A stretch of 64,000 nt of DNA, taken from positions 2,480,001 to 2,544,000 of the forward strand of contig CBDIDH010000002.1 in NCBI GenBank assembly GCA_965277595.1, in the 5' to 3' direction. The translations under genes were made by a program, and so were the position numbers. Shown here in pieces: positions 52,061-60,347 of the stretch (its first letter is position 1; every line of letters begins with the position of its first letter). The notes below the pieces were generated by a model. That model saw only the letters and a list, made by a program, of their open reading frames with translations, had not been told where the DNA came from and ran no database searches. The DNA is from CBDIDH01 sp965277595 (GTDB lineage: Bacteria > Planctomycetota > Planctomycetia > Isosphaerales > Isosphaeraceae).

Positions 52061-52852
52061 ATGGGCTCGGGCAAGTTCGCCGTCATCTTGCCGGCCGCGG
52101 GACGGTCGTCGCGGTTTGGTGACCCGAAGCAGAAAAAGGTGTATGCCGATCTCGACGGCCGGGCCGTCTGGCTGAGGGCCGCTGATCCGTTCGTGACCCG
52201 GGACGACGTGGCCCAGATGATCGTCGTCATCGCGCCCGAGGACCGCGAGGTCTTTGAACGCCGGTTCCGGCCGAGCGTCGCGTTCATGAACATCGAGGTC
52301 ATCGAAGGGGGCGCCGAGCGTTCAGACTCGATCGCCAGGGCGCTTGAGGCGGTCGATCCTGCCTGTGAGTTTGTCGCGATTCACGACGCGGCGCGACCGT
52401 GTGTGACCGGCGATCAGGTCAGCGCGGTCTTTGAGGCCGCCCGAAAGCACGGCGCGGCGCTACTGGCGGCCTCGGTCGCCGACACGGTGAAACGCGTCGA
52501 TGCCGATCGGTTCACGCGCGAGACCGTGCCGAGGCAAGAGCTTTATCTGGCCCAGACGCCTCAGGTCTTTCGGCTCGACCTGATCGTGCGCGCGTATGCC
52601 GGTCGGGCTCGCCTCGGCGCCGCGGTGACCGACGATACCCAGCTTGTCGAGGCGATCGGCCAGCGCTGCGCAGTGGTCGAGAGTACCTTGATGAACCTCA
52701 AGATCACGACAACGGCCGACTTACGACTCGCCTCGGCCATTCTCAAGGCCCTCGACCGCGCCCCGCGCGAAGGCCCCGCGCATCCCTTTGCCGACGACCA
52801 CGCCCTCTGGGAAAAAACGCCGAAAGTGAATCCGAAAGACCTGTTTCGTTAG
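52061..52852 (+). CDS. ispD: 2-C-methyl-D-erythritol 4-phosphate cytidylyltransferase
   Basis: A 263-residue enzyme that attaches CTP to 2-C-methyl-D-erythritol-4-phosphate, the third step of the MEP isoprenoid pathway. Signature residues: ILPAAGRSSRFGDPKQKK (nucleotide-binding loop with Arg/Lys), FVAIHDAARPC, TVPRQELYLAQTPQVFR and the C-terminal LKITTTADLRLA. Length is typical of IspD plus a short C-terminal tail. ATG 52061 is preceded by GGGGGGAGG at 10 bases; a longer frame is not needed. IspE is encoded about 2 kb away on the other strand (54795-55694), so two MEP genes are close though not in one operon. Confidence 0.95.
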   Translation: MGSGKFAVILPAAGRSSRFGDPKQKKVYADLDGRAVWLRAADPFVTRDDVAQMIVVIAPEDREVFERRFRPSVAFMNIEVIEGGAERSDSIARALEAVDPACEFVAIHDAARPCVTGDQVSAVFEAARKHGAALLAASVADTVKRVDADRFTRETVPRQELYLAQTPQVFRLDLIVRAYAGRARLGAAVTDDTQLVEAIGQRCAVVESTLMNLKITTTADLRLASAILKALDRAPREGPAHPFADDHALWEKTPKVNPKDLFR

Positions 52853-52926
52853 CGCGGAGACAGGATTTTATCAGAAGGACAAAGGAGAAAGGGCAAAGGA
52901 CAAAAAGGTTAAAGGTCGGGTAGGAA

Positions 52927-53871
52927 TCAGGGGAGAGGGGCGGGCGCGGGGAGTTGAGAGAAGTAGGTGCGGAGGGCGTCGGCAACCTGGCTGCCGTTGA
53001 CCTCGTCGAGATCATTATGATTGGCGCCGGCGACGGTGAAGGTGGTGACGTGAGCCTTGACCGCCGCGTCGGCGAGAAGGCCGGCCATCTCGTGAGGGAC
53101 AAGGCCGTCGTTTTTGCCGTGGCCGATGAGGATCGGGCAGGTGACCTGACCGATCTTCGCGAGGCTGTCAAAGCGGTGCCGGAGCAAGAGCCGGACGGGA
53201 AGGCCGGGGATATTAAGCTGCTTCCGGGCCATGTCGCTCATCCGGGTGAACGTGCTGAAGACGATCAGGCCCGCCACGTCGCGACGCGCGGCCAGGTCAA
53301 TCGCGACCGCGCCGCCGAGCGATCGGCCAACGGCGACGATCCGCTTTGGATCGATATCCTTACGGCCTTTCAAGTGGGCATACGCGGCGTCGGCCGTTTC
53401 ATAACAGCCGGTCTCGCTGGGCAGGCCGCCGCTCATGCCGTAGCCGACGTATTCGGGGATCAGGATATTGACGCCGAGCCTTCGAAAGCGATCGAAATCG
53501 GTCGTGACGGTGTGCTGAAGGCAGGTTCCGTTGCCGTAGAAGTAGAGAACGGTCGGCCGCTTTTGGGCGTCGGCGAGCGGTTTACCGTCGGGCGTGAGGG
53601 CAGGTCCAAACAGGGCGACGACGCGGACCTTTTGCGCGGTCTTGAGCGTTACAAGCTGAGTGTCCGGCGCTGGTTCAACGACCGCGTCGGGCCGACCTTG
53701 CGTCTGGGCGCCGGGAAAGATCATCTGCGTCTGGAGCGAGGCGAGCACCGTGGTCACCCCCAGCGCGATGATGAGTCCTGGCACGAGAACCCAGCGGAGC
53801 GAATGCCTCGCCGAACGCGCAAGGAATTGCCGCGTTTTCCTGGTTCCTGGTTCCGGCGCCGGGGTCTCCAT
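52927..53871 (-). CDS. Membrane-anchored alpha/beta hydrolase
   Basis: A 314-residue alpha/beta hydrolase. An N-terminal signal-anchor (WVLVPGLIIALGVTTVLASL, about 27-46) holds the enzyme outside the membrane. The core has the strand LYFYGNGT (oxyanion region), the nucleophile elbow AVGRSLGGAV (Ser near 185), Asp in GHGKNDGLVPHE and His in AGANHNDLDEV, forming a full Ser-Asp-His triad. It resembles BEM46/ABHD13-type esterases or thioesterases; the substrate is unknown. It is convergent with ispD, with 75 bp carrying purine-rich AGGACAAAGG repeats between. No operon partner. Confidence 0.88.
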   Translation of the reverse strand: METPAPEPGTRKTRQFLARSARHSLRWVLVPGLIIALGVTTVLASLQTQMIFPGAQTQGRPDAVVEPAPDTQLVTLKTAQKVRVVALFGPALTPDGKPLADAQKRPTVLYFYGNGTCLQHTVTTDFDRFRRLGVNILIPEYVGYGMSGGLPSETGCYETADAAYAHLKGRKDIDPKRIVAVGRSLGGAVAIDLAARRDVAGLIVFSTFTRMSDMARKQLNIPGLPVRLLLRHRFDSLAKIGQVTCPILIGHGKNDGLVPHEMAGLLADAAVKAHVTTFTVAGANHNDLDEVNGSQVADALRTYFSQLPAPAPLP

Positions 53872-53929
53872 GACGCTGGATTTTAGCGGAGACGTGTGGA
53901 GGTTGCGAGAGGTTCCCGGGGGGGCGTGG

Positions 53930-54010
53930 CTTTGATTTTAAAAAGAGCAAAGGACAAAGTGATTCCATCGGCCATCGGCCATCGGCCATCGGCCATCGGC
54001 CATCGGCCAT
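53930..54010. repeat. Composite repeat with 7-bp tandem (CCATCGG)6.6
   Basis: TTTGATTTTAAAAAGAGC (53931-53948), then GCAAAGGACAAAG, then six full and one partial copy of CCATCGG (53965-54010). The TTGATTTT(A/G)AAAAGAGC module also occurs at 61990-62007. Confidence 0.95.
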
Positions 54011-54093
54011 TATCCAAGAGAAACGGCCCGTGCGCGACGTGTCGCGGACGGGCCGTGCGGGGAATGCGGGTCGGTTGACGGGCGAAGCGAATC

Positions 54094-54759
54094 TCAGAGG
54101 CCGTTGCCGAAACCGTTGGGGGCGTCGCCGCGATGGTGATGATGATGGTGGTCGGCGGACGAGGCGTTCTCGGCGGTCCCTTCCTTGCGGGGAGGGACGT
54201 GAGGTCCGCGAAGCACCGACTGGTTGCCGCGCGAGTGCTGGGTGTGACCCCGGAGCGGACCACGGCGGAGCGGCGGCTCGTTGCCGGCGCCGGCGGTCGC
54301 GGGGGCGGAGCCAGCCTCGATCGGCAGATCATATTCGGCGTCGAGATCGTCGTACCGCGAGACGTAACCGGGCATCTTGGAACGTTCCAGCTCGTCGGCG
54401 TACGAGGCGAGAACGGCCGACTGGATCTTCTCGCGGCACATCGAGTTGATCGGGTGGGCGATGTCGGCATGAAGCTTGGCGCGGCCGTCGGCGTCACGGA
54501 TCGCGCGGTTTTCGTCGAGCCGAGAGCCGCACTGGTTGCAGAAGCGGCTTCGGAGGTGGTTCTTGGTGCCGCAGGTGTGGCAACGATCGGTCAGCTTCCG
54601 CGACGGCATCGCCACGAAGAAGCCCTTGGCGCCCTCAATGATCTTGAGGTCGCGGATGACGAACATGTCATCAAAAGTGATGCTGCAAAAGGCTTGCAAC
54701 CGTTCGTTGCTGCCCGAGTTGTCTTCCATGAGCTTGATGCGGACTTCGGTGATCTCCAC
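54094..54759 (-). CDS. spoVG: SpoVG-family RNA/DNA-binding protein with zinc-ribbon insert
   Basis: A 221-residue SpoVG-family regulator, more than twice the usual length (about 90). The SpoVG core opens ITEVRIKLMEDNSGSNERLQ and continues CSITFDDMFVIRDLKIIEG, GFFVAMPSRK. Inserted within the core is a zinc ribbon, Cys60, Cys63, Cys74, Cys77 (CHTCG ... CNQCG), after which the normal SpoVG segment resumes (HADIAHPINSMCREKIQ). A long disordered C-terminus ends in a natural His6 run near 204-209. A GTG start follows AAAGGAG at 8 bases. It lies 35 bp behind ispE in the same orientation, as in many bacteria where ispE and spoVG are neighbours. SpoVG binds nucleic acid and modulates cell-envelope and division genes. 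Confidence 0.92.
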   Translation of the reverse strand: MEITEVRIKLMEDNSGSNERLQAFCSITFDDMFVIRDLKIIEGAKGFFVAMPSRKLTDRCHTCGTKNHLRSRFCNQCGSRLDENRAIRDADGRAKLHADIAHPINSMCREKIQSAVLASYADELERSKMPGYVSRYDDLDAEYDLPIEAGSAPATAGAGNEPPLRRGPLRGHTQHSRGNQSVLRGPHVPPRKEGTAENASSADHHHHHHRGDAPNGFGNGL

Positions 54760-54794
54760 AGCCGGTACTCCTTTACGAGGCTCTTCTGCTCAGC

Positions 54795-55694
54795 TCAAGG
54801 GCCGCAGTTCACGACCCGGACACGTCCTAGTCCGAGTATCTCGAGACGTCGCGCGGCCTCGTCGGCCGCGTTCCGGTCGCGGGCCAGGCCAAAATAGGCC
54901 GAGCCGCTCCCGCTCATCAGGTGCCCGTCCAGGAGTGGCGGGCCTAGTTCCGCCAGGGCGTCCTTGACCCGCGTCAGGGCGGGACAAAGAGCCTCGGCGG
55001 TCGGTTGGAGCCGGTTGAATAGGCTCCGACCCAGGGCGGCCGGACCGTTGTCGGCGGTCAGCGCCTCGACGACCGGACCGATCGGCCGGGGCCGTTCGGG
55101 CGGCGTCAGGTTGCGGTACACGTCGGCCGTGCTCAGGCCGATCGGCGGACAGACGAGCACGAAGCAGAGACTTCGGCCCGGTGTCGGCAAGGCGTCCACT
55201 CGCTCGCCTCGGCCCCGGCAGATCGCCGCGAAAGCCGGTGCGTCGCTCTGAAGGAAGAAGGCCACGTCGCTGCCGACCTCCGCGGCTACCTCGCCGAGGC
55301 GGTCGGTTCCCGACTGAAGACCCCAGAGCCGGTCCAGGGCCAGCAAGGTCGCGGCGGCATCGCTGGAACCGCCGGCCAAACCTGCTTGCGCGGGAATCGC
55401 CTTGCGGAGTTGAATGCGCGCCCCACGCTGGCAGCCCGAGGCCGCCTTGAGCCGTTCGGCCGCCTTCACGACAAGGTTGTCTCGACCGGTCGGCAACGTC
55501 GGGTCGTCGCAGGTCAGTGCGACCGCGCCCGACGGGTCGTCGGCGAAGGTCAGTTCATCGTGAAGGTTCACGGCAACCATGAGTGTTTCGATCTCGTGAT
55601 AGCCGTCGGGCCTGCGGCCCAGGATTTCCAGAAACAGGTTCAACTTCGCCGGGGCGAGCACATTCACGCCCCCGTCGGCGTCGCGGACGATCAT
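54795..55694 (-). CDS. ispE: 4-diphosphocytidyl-2-C-methyl-D-erythritol kinase
   Basis: A 299-residue GHMP kinase that phosphorylates CDP-methylerythritol in the MEP isoprenoid pathway. The N-terminus carries LAPAKLNLFLEILGRRPDGYHEI, the ATP-binding motif IPAQAGLAGGSSDAA, and the C-terminal motif SGSGSAYFGLA. Length matches the IspE family (about 280-300). It is followed by spoVG after 35 bp, forming a classical ispE-spoVG pair. ATG 55694 opens the frame; a weak ribosome-binding site leaves the exact start slightly uncertain. Confidence 0.95.
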   Translation of the reverse strand: MIVRDADGGVNVLAPAKLNLFLEILGRRPDGYHEIETLMVAVNLHDELTFADDPSGAVALTCDDPTLPTGRDNLVVKAAERLKAASGCQRGARIQLRKAIPAQAGLAGGSSDAAATLLALDRLWGLQSGTDRLGEVAAEVGSDVAFFLQSDAPAFAAICRGRGERVDALPTPGRSLCFVLVCPPIGLSTADVYRNLTPPERPRPIGPVVEALTADNGPAALGRSLFNRLQPTAEALCPALTRVKDALAELGPPLLDGHLMSGSGSAYFGLARDRNAADEAARRLEILGLGRVRVVNCGP

Positions 55695-55924
55695 CGAACC
55701 GCCGCCCGGCCGGCGAGCACGGCAAGAGAGCCTCGTGGACCCTTCGCGGTGGAAAACAGGACCGTTCCGAGAATCATGAAGTCATCCCGATTTCGGCCCG
55801 CGCCACCAGCTTGCGTCAACGTGACCCGTTCGGAAGAGACTCCGAACGTGTCACCCCCGTGCGGCGGTGGTTCTATCCCGTTCCTGAAATCCTCGCAAGC
55901 CGAAAAACCGTTAAAGTCGGAATC

Positions 55925-56587
55925 TCAGTCCGTCGATTCGGCTCTGTCCCGATCCTCCCGCGGCGTTTCGGGCGGCGACGCGCGACGATTTTCCGCGATC
56001 CGAACTCCCGAGAGCTTCTGCGCGAGCTTGCGGAGCGGATCGGCCTCGTTGGCCTTGCCGAGCGCCTGGTAACACGTTGCCAGGCCGTCGATGGCGTCAT
56101 AAAAAGGACGATTGGCGGGGCGATCGCGGGGTAGGCGGCCCGAGAAGTCGTCGGGAATGGCTCGCTGGGCGAGTTCGAACGCGTAGCCGAAGTGCCCTCG
56201 GGCGAGCGCGGGGTCGTTGAAGTCCTGAAGGGCGATCCGGCCGAGGGCGACATGGACCCACAGATTATCGCCGCAACCTTGAAGGGCATAGCGAAGGGCG
56301 TCTCGGGCGCCGTCGGGGTCGCCGGCCTTCCAGATCTCGATGCCTTCCTCGAAATCCAGCTCCATCTCGGCGACGCAACGCGGATGAATCAGCTCGAAGT
56401 CGTTACCGCCAAGGCGTCTGAGGTTCAGGCCCCCCGCGCGTCTCGGCGGGGTGGGCGTTCGGCCTGGAGGCCCTGAGGGTCCGCCTTTAGGAACGTTTCC
56501 GCCGCCATTGATGGCGGGTCGTCCCCCTCGGCCCCGGCCTGGGGGTCTGCGCGCGCCTCGGTTCCCCGACTCGCCCCGTCCCGACAT
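55925..56587 (-). CDS. TPR-like protein with Arg/Gly-rich N-terminus
   Basis: A 220-residue protein. Residues 1-55 are Arg/Gly/Pro-rich and disordered (RRPPGRGRGGRP), reminiscent of RGG nucleic-acid-binding segments. From about 70 on it is helical: EEGIEIWKAGDPDGARDALR, VHVALGRIALQDFNDPALAR and IDGLATCYQALGKANEADP match a TPR-like pattern for protein contacts. The C-terminus is acidic-basic and likely disordered. No enzymatic motif. ATG 56587 lacks a strong ribosome-binding site. Separated from ispE by 230 bp, in which I see nothing distinctive. Confidence 0.7.
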   Translation of the reverse strand: MSGRGESGNRGARRPPGRGRGGRPAINGGGNVPKGGPSGPPGRTPTPPRRAGGLNLRRLGGNDFELIHPRCVAEMELDFEEGIEIWKAGDPDGARDALRYALQGCGDNLWVHVALGRIALQDFNDPALARGHFGYAFELAQRAIPDDFSGRLPRDRPANRPFYDAIDGLATCYQALGKANEADPLRKLAQKLSGVRIAENRRASPPETPREDRDRAESTD

Positions 56588-56826
56588 TGGAATACGCCCC
56601 CGGCCCGCCCATTTCGCCGATCACCCTTTGGTTTTCCAAAGGCCCCTAAAGGATATCCGCCGCGGGCGTCGAACGCGAGGCCCGCGCGGCGTTGATCGGG
56701 ACCGATTCTTCGTCCGGAAAAACGAATGAGGATCGAGGTCCGTTGACCGACGGGAAACCGGCCCGTCTCGATTCTCGTAATTTTCGATCTTCCTGGTTGG
56801 TCGTGTCGCGCAACGGCGTCGCCCGT

Positions 56827-56832
56827 TAGAAT
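56827..56832 (+). promoter_or_regulatory. Candidate -10 box TAGAAT
   Basis: GTTAGAATGATCG, 46 bp before ATG 56878. The GTTAGAATG core is also found before the exported-protein gene at 25495. No -35 is visible. Confidence 0.3.
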
Positions 56833-56877
56833 GATCGGCCGAAGCTGGATGGGAACGCCCCGACGAGGTAACCGCTG

Positions 56878-57360
56878 ATGAGCCTGACCCTGCATACCCC
56901 GGCCTTCGCCGACCGCCACCCGATCCCCGCGCGGCATACCGAGGATGGCGAGGATTTTTCGCCCGCTTTGATCTGGGCCAATCTCCCCGCCGGAACGCAT
57001 TCGCTCGCCCTGATCGTCGACGACCCCGACGCGCCGACGGAAGAACCGTGGGTTCACTGGGTGATTTACGACATCGCGCCCACACCCGACGGCCTTCCCG
57101 AAAATGTCGCCCGAGACGCGACCCTGTCGGGTACCCTCAGCGCCCTTCAAGGCCTGAACACCTGGGGAACCGTCGGCTTTCGAGGTCCCGCGCCGCCTCC
57201 CGGCCACGGCGTCCATCATTATCACTTCAAGCTCTATGCGCTTGATGCCCCTCTCGGCCTGGAACCTGGTCTCGATAAACGAACCCTCATGAATGCCATG
57301 TCCGGCCACATTCTCGGCCACGGTGAACTCGTCGGCACCTATGAACGTCCCAAAAAGTAA
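56878..57360 (+). CDS. YbhB/YbcL-type PEBP-family protein
   Basis: A 160-residue protein of the phosphatidylethanolamine-binding family (YbhB/YbcL). It has ARHTEDGEDFSPALIWANLP, the conserved DDPDAPTEEPWVHWVIYDI and FRGPAPPPGHGVHHYHFKLYAL with the GP...H motif that forms the anion-binding pocket. There is no signal peptide, so it is cytoplasmic. Family members are small ligand-binding proteins; the ligand is unknown. ATG 56878 follows GAGGTAACCGCTG. It precedes pepF by about 155 bp, which include a purine-rich GGACAAAG repeat. Confidence 0.9.
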   Translation: MSLTLHTPAFADRHPIPARHTEDGEDFSPALIWANLPAGTHSLALIVDDPDAPTEEPWVHWVIYDIAPTPDGLPENVARDATLSGTLSALQGLNTWGTVGFRGPAPPPGHGVHHYHFKLYALDAPLGLEPGLDKRTLMNAMSGHILGHGELVGTYERPKK

Positions 57361-57515
57361 GAGCCGGAATTGGGATTGGAAAGTAAAGGACATAGGACGA
57401 AGGACAGAGGGCAAAGGACAAAGAGTGTGCCGCGACCGATCGCGCGGGCTCGGCCCTTCGGTCCTTGCAATCCTCCTGTCTTCCAACTCCTGTCTTCTCC
57501 CTGAGAGAGCTTCCG

Positions 57516-59342
57516 ATGCCCGAACTTGAACGCCAGACCAGCAGCGCCGATGGCGTCGCCTGGAACCTCGACGACCTGTATCTCGGCCCCGACGATCCCC
57601 GGATCGAGCACGACCTGGATGCCTCGCTCGCGCGGGCGAAGGCGTTCGAAGCCGCCTATCGTGGTCGGATCGAAACCGGGCCGACCGCCGCGCTGCTGCT
57701 GGATGCCGTCCAGGAGCTGGAATCCCTGTATGAACAGATGGACCGGCCTGGCACCTATGCCGGTCTCCGGCACTCGGCGAAGACCGACGACCCGGCCCGG
57801 GGCGCTCTCGTGGCGAAGACCCGCGAGCGAAGGACCGAGACGAATCGACACCTGATCTTCTTTGACCTCGAATGGGTCAAGGTTCCCGACGCGACCGCCA
57901 CCGCCCTGATCGCCGACCCGATCCTGGCGAAGTATCGCCACTTTCTCGAAAAAACCAGAGCGTACCGGCCGCACCTCCTGACCGAGGCCGAGGAAAAAGT
58001 CCTCGAAGAAAAGGACGTCACCGGCCGCGCCGCGTTCGTCAGACTCTTCGACGAGACGACCTCGGCCATGCTCTGCCCGTTCGAGCGGCCCGACGGGACC
58101 GTGCAGCGGCTCAGCGTTCAGCAGACGCTCGCCAAGCTCTATGACCCCGACCGCGAGGTTCGCCGTCGAGGGGCCGAGGCGCTCACCTCAACCTTGAAAG
58201 ACAACGCGCGGCTGGTCACCTACCTGTTCAACACGCTGGTGCTTGATCACAAGTCCGACATCGCGCTCCGTAAATTCTCGGGACCGATGGCGCCCCGGCA
58301 TCTGGCGAACGAGATCTCGGGAGAGGTTGTCGATGCGTTGATGACCGCCGCCGAGCGGCATCATCCCACGGTTCAGCGCTATTATCGGCTCAAGGGGCGT
58401 TTGCTCGGTCTCAAACAGCTTGAAGATTTTGACCGCTACGCGCCTCTCTTCGGCGATCTTCCCGCGTGCGACTGGCCGACCGCCCGACGAACCGTCACCG
58501 AGAGTTATGAACGGTTCAGCCCACGCGCCGGGGCGATCGTCGCTGAGTTCTTCGAGAAGAACTGGATTGACGCCGAGGTCCGCGACGGCAAACGCGGCGG
58601 GGCCTTTGCCAATGGCACCTTTCCGTCGTGCCACCCGTATATCTTGATGAACTTCGCCGACAGGCTCCGCGACGTGACGACCCTGGCGCACGAGCTGGGC
58701 CACGGCCTGCATCAATACCTGGCGCGGCCGGTCGGATACATGCAGTGTTTCACCCCCTTGACGACCGCGGAAACGGCCAGCGTCTTCGGCGAGATGCTCA
58801 CCTTTCGACGCCTTCTGGAGTTGAATCCCGATCCGAGAACCCGGCTGGCCCTGCTCTGTGGCAAGATCGAGGACAGTTGCGCCACGGTCTTTCGACAGGT
58901 CGTGATGACCCGGTTCGAACAGGAATTGCATCGCGCCCGACGTGTCGAGGGCGAACTGACGACCGAACGGATCAATACGATCTGGCTTGACGTCAACCGA
59001 CCGATGCACGGTGATGCGGTCACCTTGACCGACGGCTACGCGTGGTGGTGGCTTTATGTCGGCCATTTCGTGAGATCGCCGTTTTATTGTTATGCGTATG
59101 CCTTTGGCGAGTTGCTCGTGCTGGCGCTTTTCCGTCTTTATCAACGCGAGGGCGAATCCTTCGTGCCCCGATATCTCGACCTGCTGGCCTCGGGAGGTTC
59201 CGACAGCCCCGATCGCCTGCTCGCCCGACTCGGCGTCGACGTGAATGACCTCAACTTCTGGGATCAGGGCCTGACCCTCCTTGCCGAGATGGTCACCGAG
59301 GCCGAAGCACTCGCTCAAGAACTCGGCCTGGAGAACGCCTGA
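57516..59342 (+). CDS. pepF: Oligoendopeptidase F (M3 family)
   Basis: A 608-residue zinc metallopeptidase of the M3/oligoendopeptidase F family that degrades short peptides in the cytoplasm. The zinc motif is TLAHELGHGLHQYLA (HExxH with downstream Glu in TTAETASVFGEML). The N-terminal region (WNLDDLYLGPDDPRIEHDLD) and the C-terminal IRFxC-like DGYAWWWLYVGHFVRSPFY match PepF. Length is typical (about 600). ATG 57516 is preceded by GAGAGAGC. The next gene starts one base after its stop (59344), indicating translational coupling with an exported propeller protein. Confidence 0.95.
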   Translation: MPELERQTSSADGVAWNLDDLYLGPDDPRIEHDLDASLARAKAFEAAYRGRIETGPTAALLLDAVQELESLYEQMDRPGTYAGLRHSAKTDDPARGALVAKTRERRTETNRHLIFFDLEWVKVPDATATALIADPILAKYRHFLEKTRAYRPHLLTEAEEKVLEEKDVTGRAAFVRLFDETTSAMLCPFERPDGTVQRLSVQQTLAKLYDPDREVRRRGAEALTSTLKDNARLVTYLFNTLVLDHKSDIALRKFSGPMAPRHLANEISGEVVDALMTAAERHHPTVQRYYRLKGRLLGLKQLEDFDRYAPLFGDLPACDWPTARRTVTESYERFSPRAGAIVAEFFEKNWIDAEVRDGKRGGAFANGTFPSCHPYILMNFADRLRDVTTLAHELGHGLHQYLARPVGYMQCFTPLTTAETASVFGEMLTFRRLLELNPDPRTRLALLCGKIEDSCATVFRQVVMTRFEQELHRARRVEGELTTERINTIWLDVNRPMHGDAVTLTDGYAWWWLYVGHFVRSPFYCYAYAFGELLVLALFRLYQREGESFVPRYLDLLASGGSDSPDRLLARLGVDVNDLNFWDQGLTLLAEMVTEAEALAQELGLENA

Positions 59343-59343
59343 A

Positions 59344-60246
59344 ATGCGACGCCTACTTCTCGTCTTCGCAGTCATGTTTTACCTAAGCAATGTTGCCCGC
59401 GCTGACGAGCCAGCGAAGATCACGCATACCTTCTTCGCGGCCGGGAACAAGACGTACATCCAGGACGGCGACGGCAAGACGATCTGGACCTATCCCAAGG
59501 TGACGCGCGACGGCTGGATCTTGCCGAACGGCAACCGATTGCTGGCGCTCTCGCAAGGCAAGGAAAACCCCGGCGGCGGAGCGATCGAGGTCACCCCCTC
59601 GGGCGAGATCGTCTTTCAGTACAAAGGAACCCAGTCTGAGGTGAACACTGTTGAATCGGTTGGCGATGGGCGTTACATGCTCACGGAGGCAGGCCCGCGC
59701 CCTCGGCTTCTGGAGGTCGATCGAACCGGCAAGATTGTTGTCGAGGTGCCGCTCAGAGCGCAGACCACGAATCATCACCTTCAAACGCGAATGGCCCGAA
59801 AGCTCGCGAATGGAAATTACCTGGTGCCTCAGTTGCTCGACAAGGTCGTCCGCGAATACACGCCGAAGGGCGAGATCGTCTGGGAGGTCAAGACGCCGGA
59901 TATGCCCTTCACGGCCATTCGCCTGGACAACGGCAACACGCTGATCGGCTGCACTCTCGGCAATTTCGTCATCGAGGTCGACCCCGCGGGCAAGACCGTC
60001 TGGCGCGTCGGCAACGACGATCTCCCCGGTGCGCCCATCAACGATGCCTGTGGCGTTCAACGCCTGCCGAACGGCAATACGGTGATCGCCAGCCATCACG
60101 CCAAAGGGGACGAGGTCAAGCTCACCGAGGTCACTCGCGACAAGGCGGTCGTCTGGACCTTTCGTGATCCTTCCGCATCGGGAATTCATCATTTCCAGAT
60201 TCTTGACACCAACGGCAAGCCTGTCGAAGGACGGCCCTTGCGTTAA
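59344..60246 (+). CDS. Exported beta-propeller (PQQ-like repeat) protein
   Basis: A 300-residue exported protein with a signal peptide (MRRLLLVFAVMFYLSNVARA). The mature protein is made of repeated blades of the type NGNRLLALSQ, DGRYMLTEAG, NGNYLVPQLL, NGNTLIGCTL and NGNTVIASHH, each closing with a W or Y (GEIVWEVKTPD, GKTVWRVGNDD), a six- or seven-bladed beta-propeller as in PQQ-like or arylsulfotransferase-like proteins. No catalytic residues can be fixed. It starts one base after the pepF stop, so the two are translationally coupled, which is unusual because PepF is cytoplasmic. Downstream is the palindromic element at 60271. Confidence 0.88.
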   Translation: MRRLLLVFAVMFYLSNVARADEPAKITHTFFAAGNKTYIQDGDGKTIWTYPKVTRDGWILPNGNRLLALSQGKENPGGGAIEVTPSGEIVFQYKGTQSEVNTVESVGDGRYMLTEAGPRPRLLEVDRTGKIVVEVPLRAQTTNHHLQTRMARKLANGNYLVPQLLDKVVREYTPKGEIVWEVKTPDMPFTAIRLDNGNTLIGCTLGNFVIEVDPAGKTVWRVGNDDLPGAPINDACGVQRLPNGNTVIASHHAKGDEVKLTEVTRDKAVVWTFRDPSASGIHHFQILDTNGKPVEGRPLR

Positions 60247-60270
60247 TTGCTGAAGAAATGACCGATGAGC

Positions 60271-60317
60271 AATGACCGATGACCAAGAAGTTTTGATGCG
60301 ATTGGTCATCGGTCATT
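60271..60317. terminator. Palindromic ATGACC element acting as bidirectional terminator
   Basis: A perfect 16-bp inverted repeat, AATGACCGATGACCAA and its complement, loop 15 bases, between convergent genes ending at 60246 and 60348. The left side has an extra ATGACCGATG copy at 60258-60267. Confidence 0.8.
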
Positions 60318-60347
60318 TCATTCGATAGAATTCCTCCGAGCCACGTT

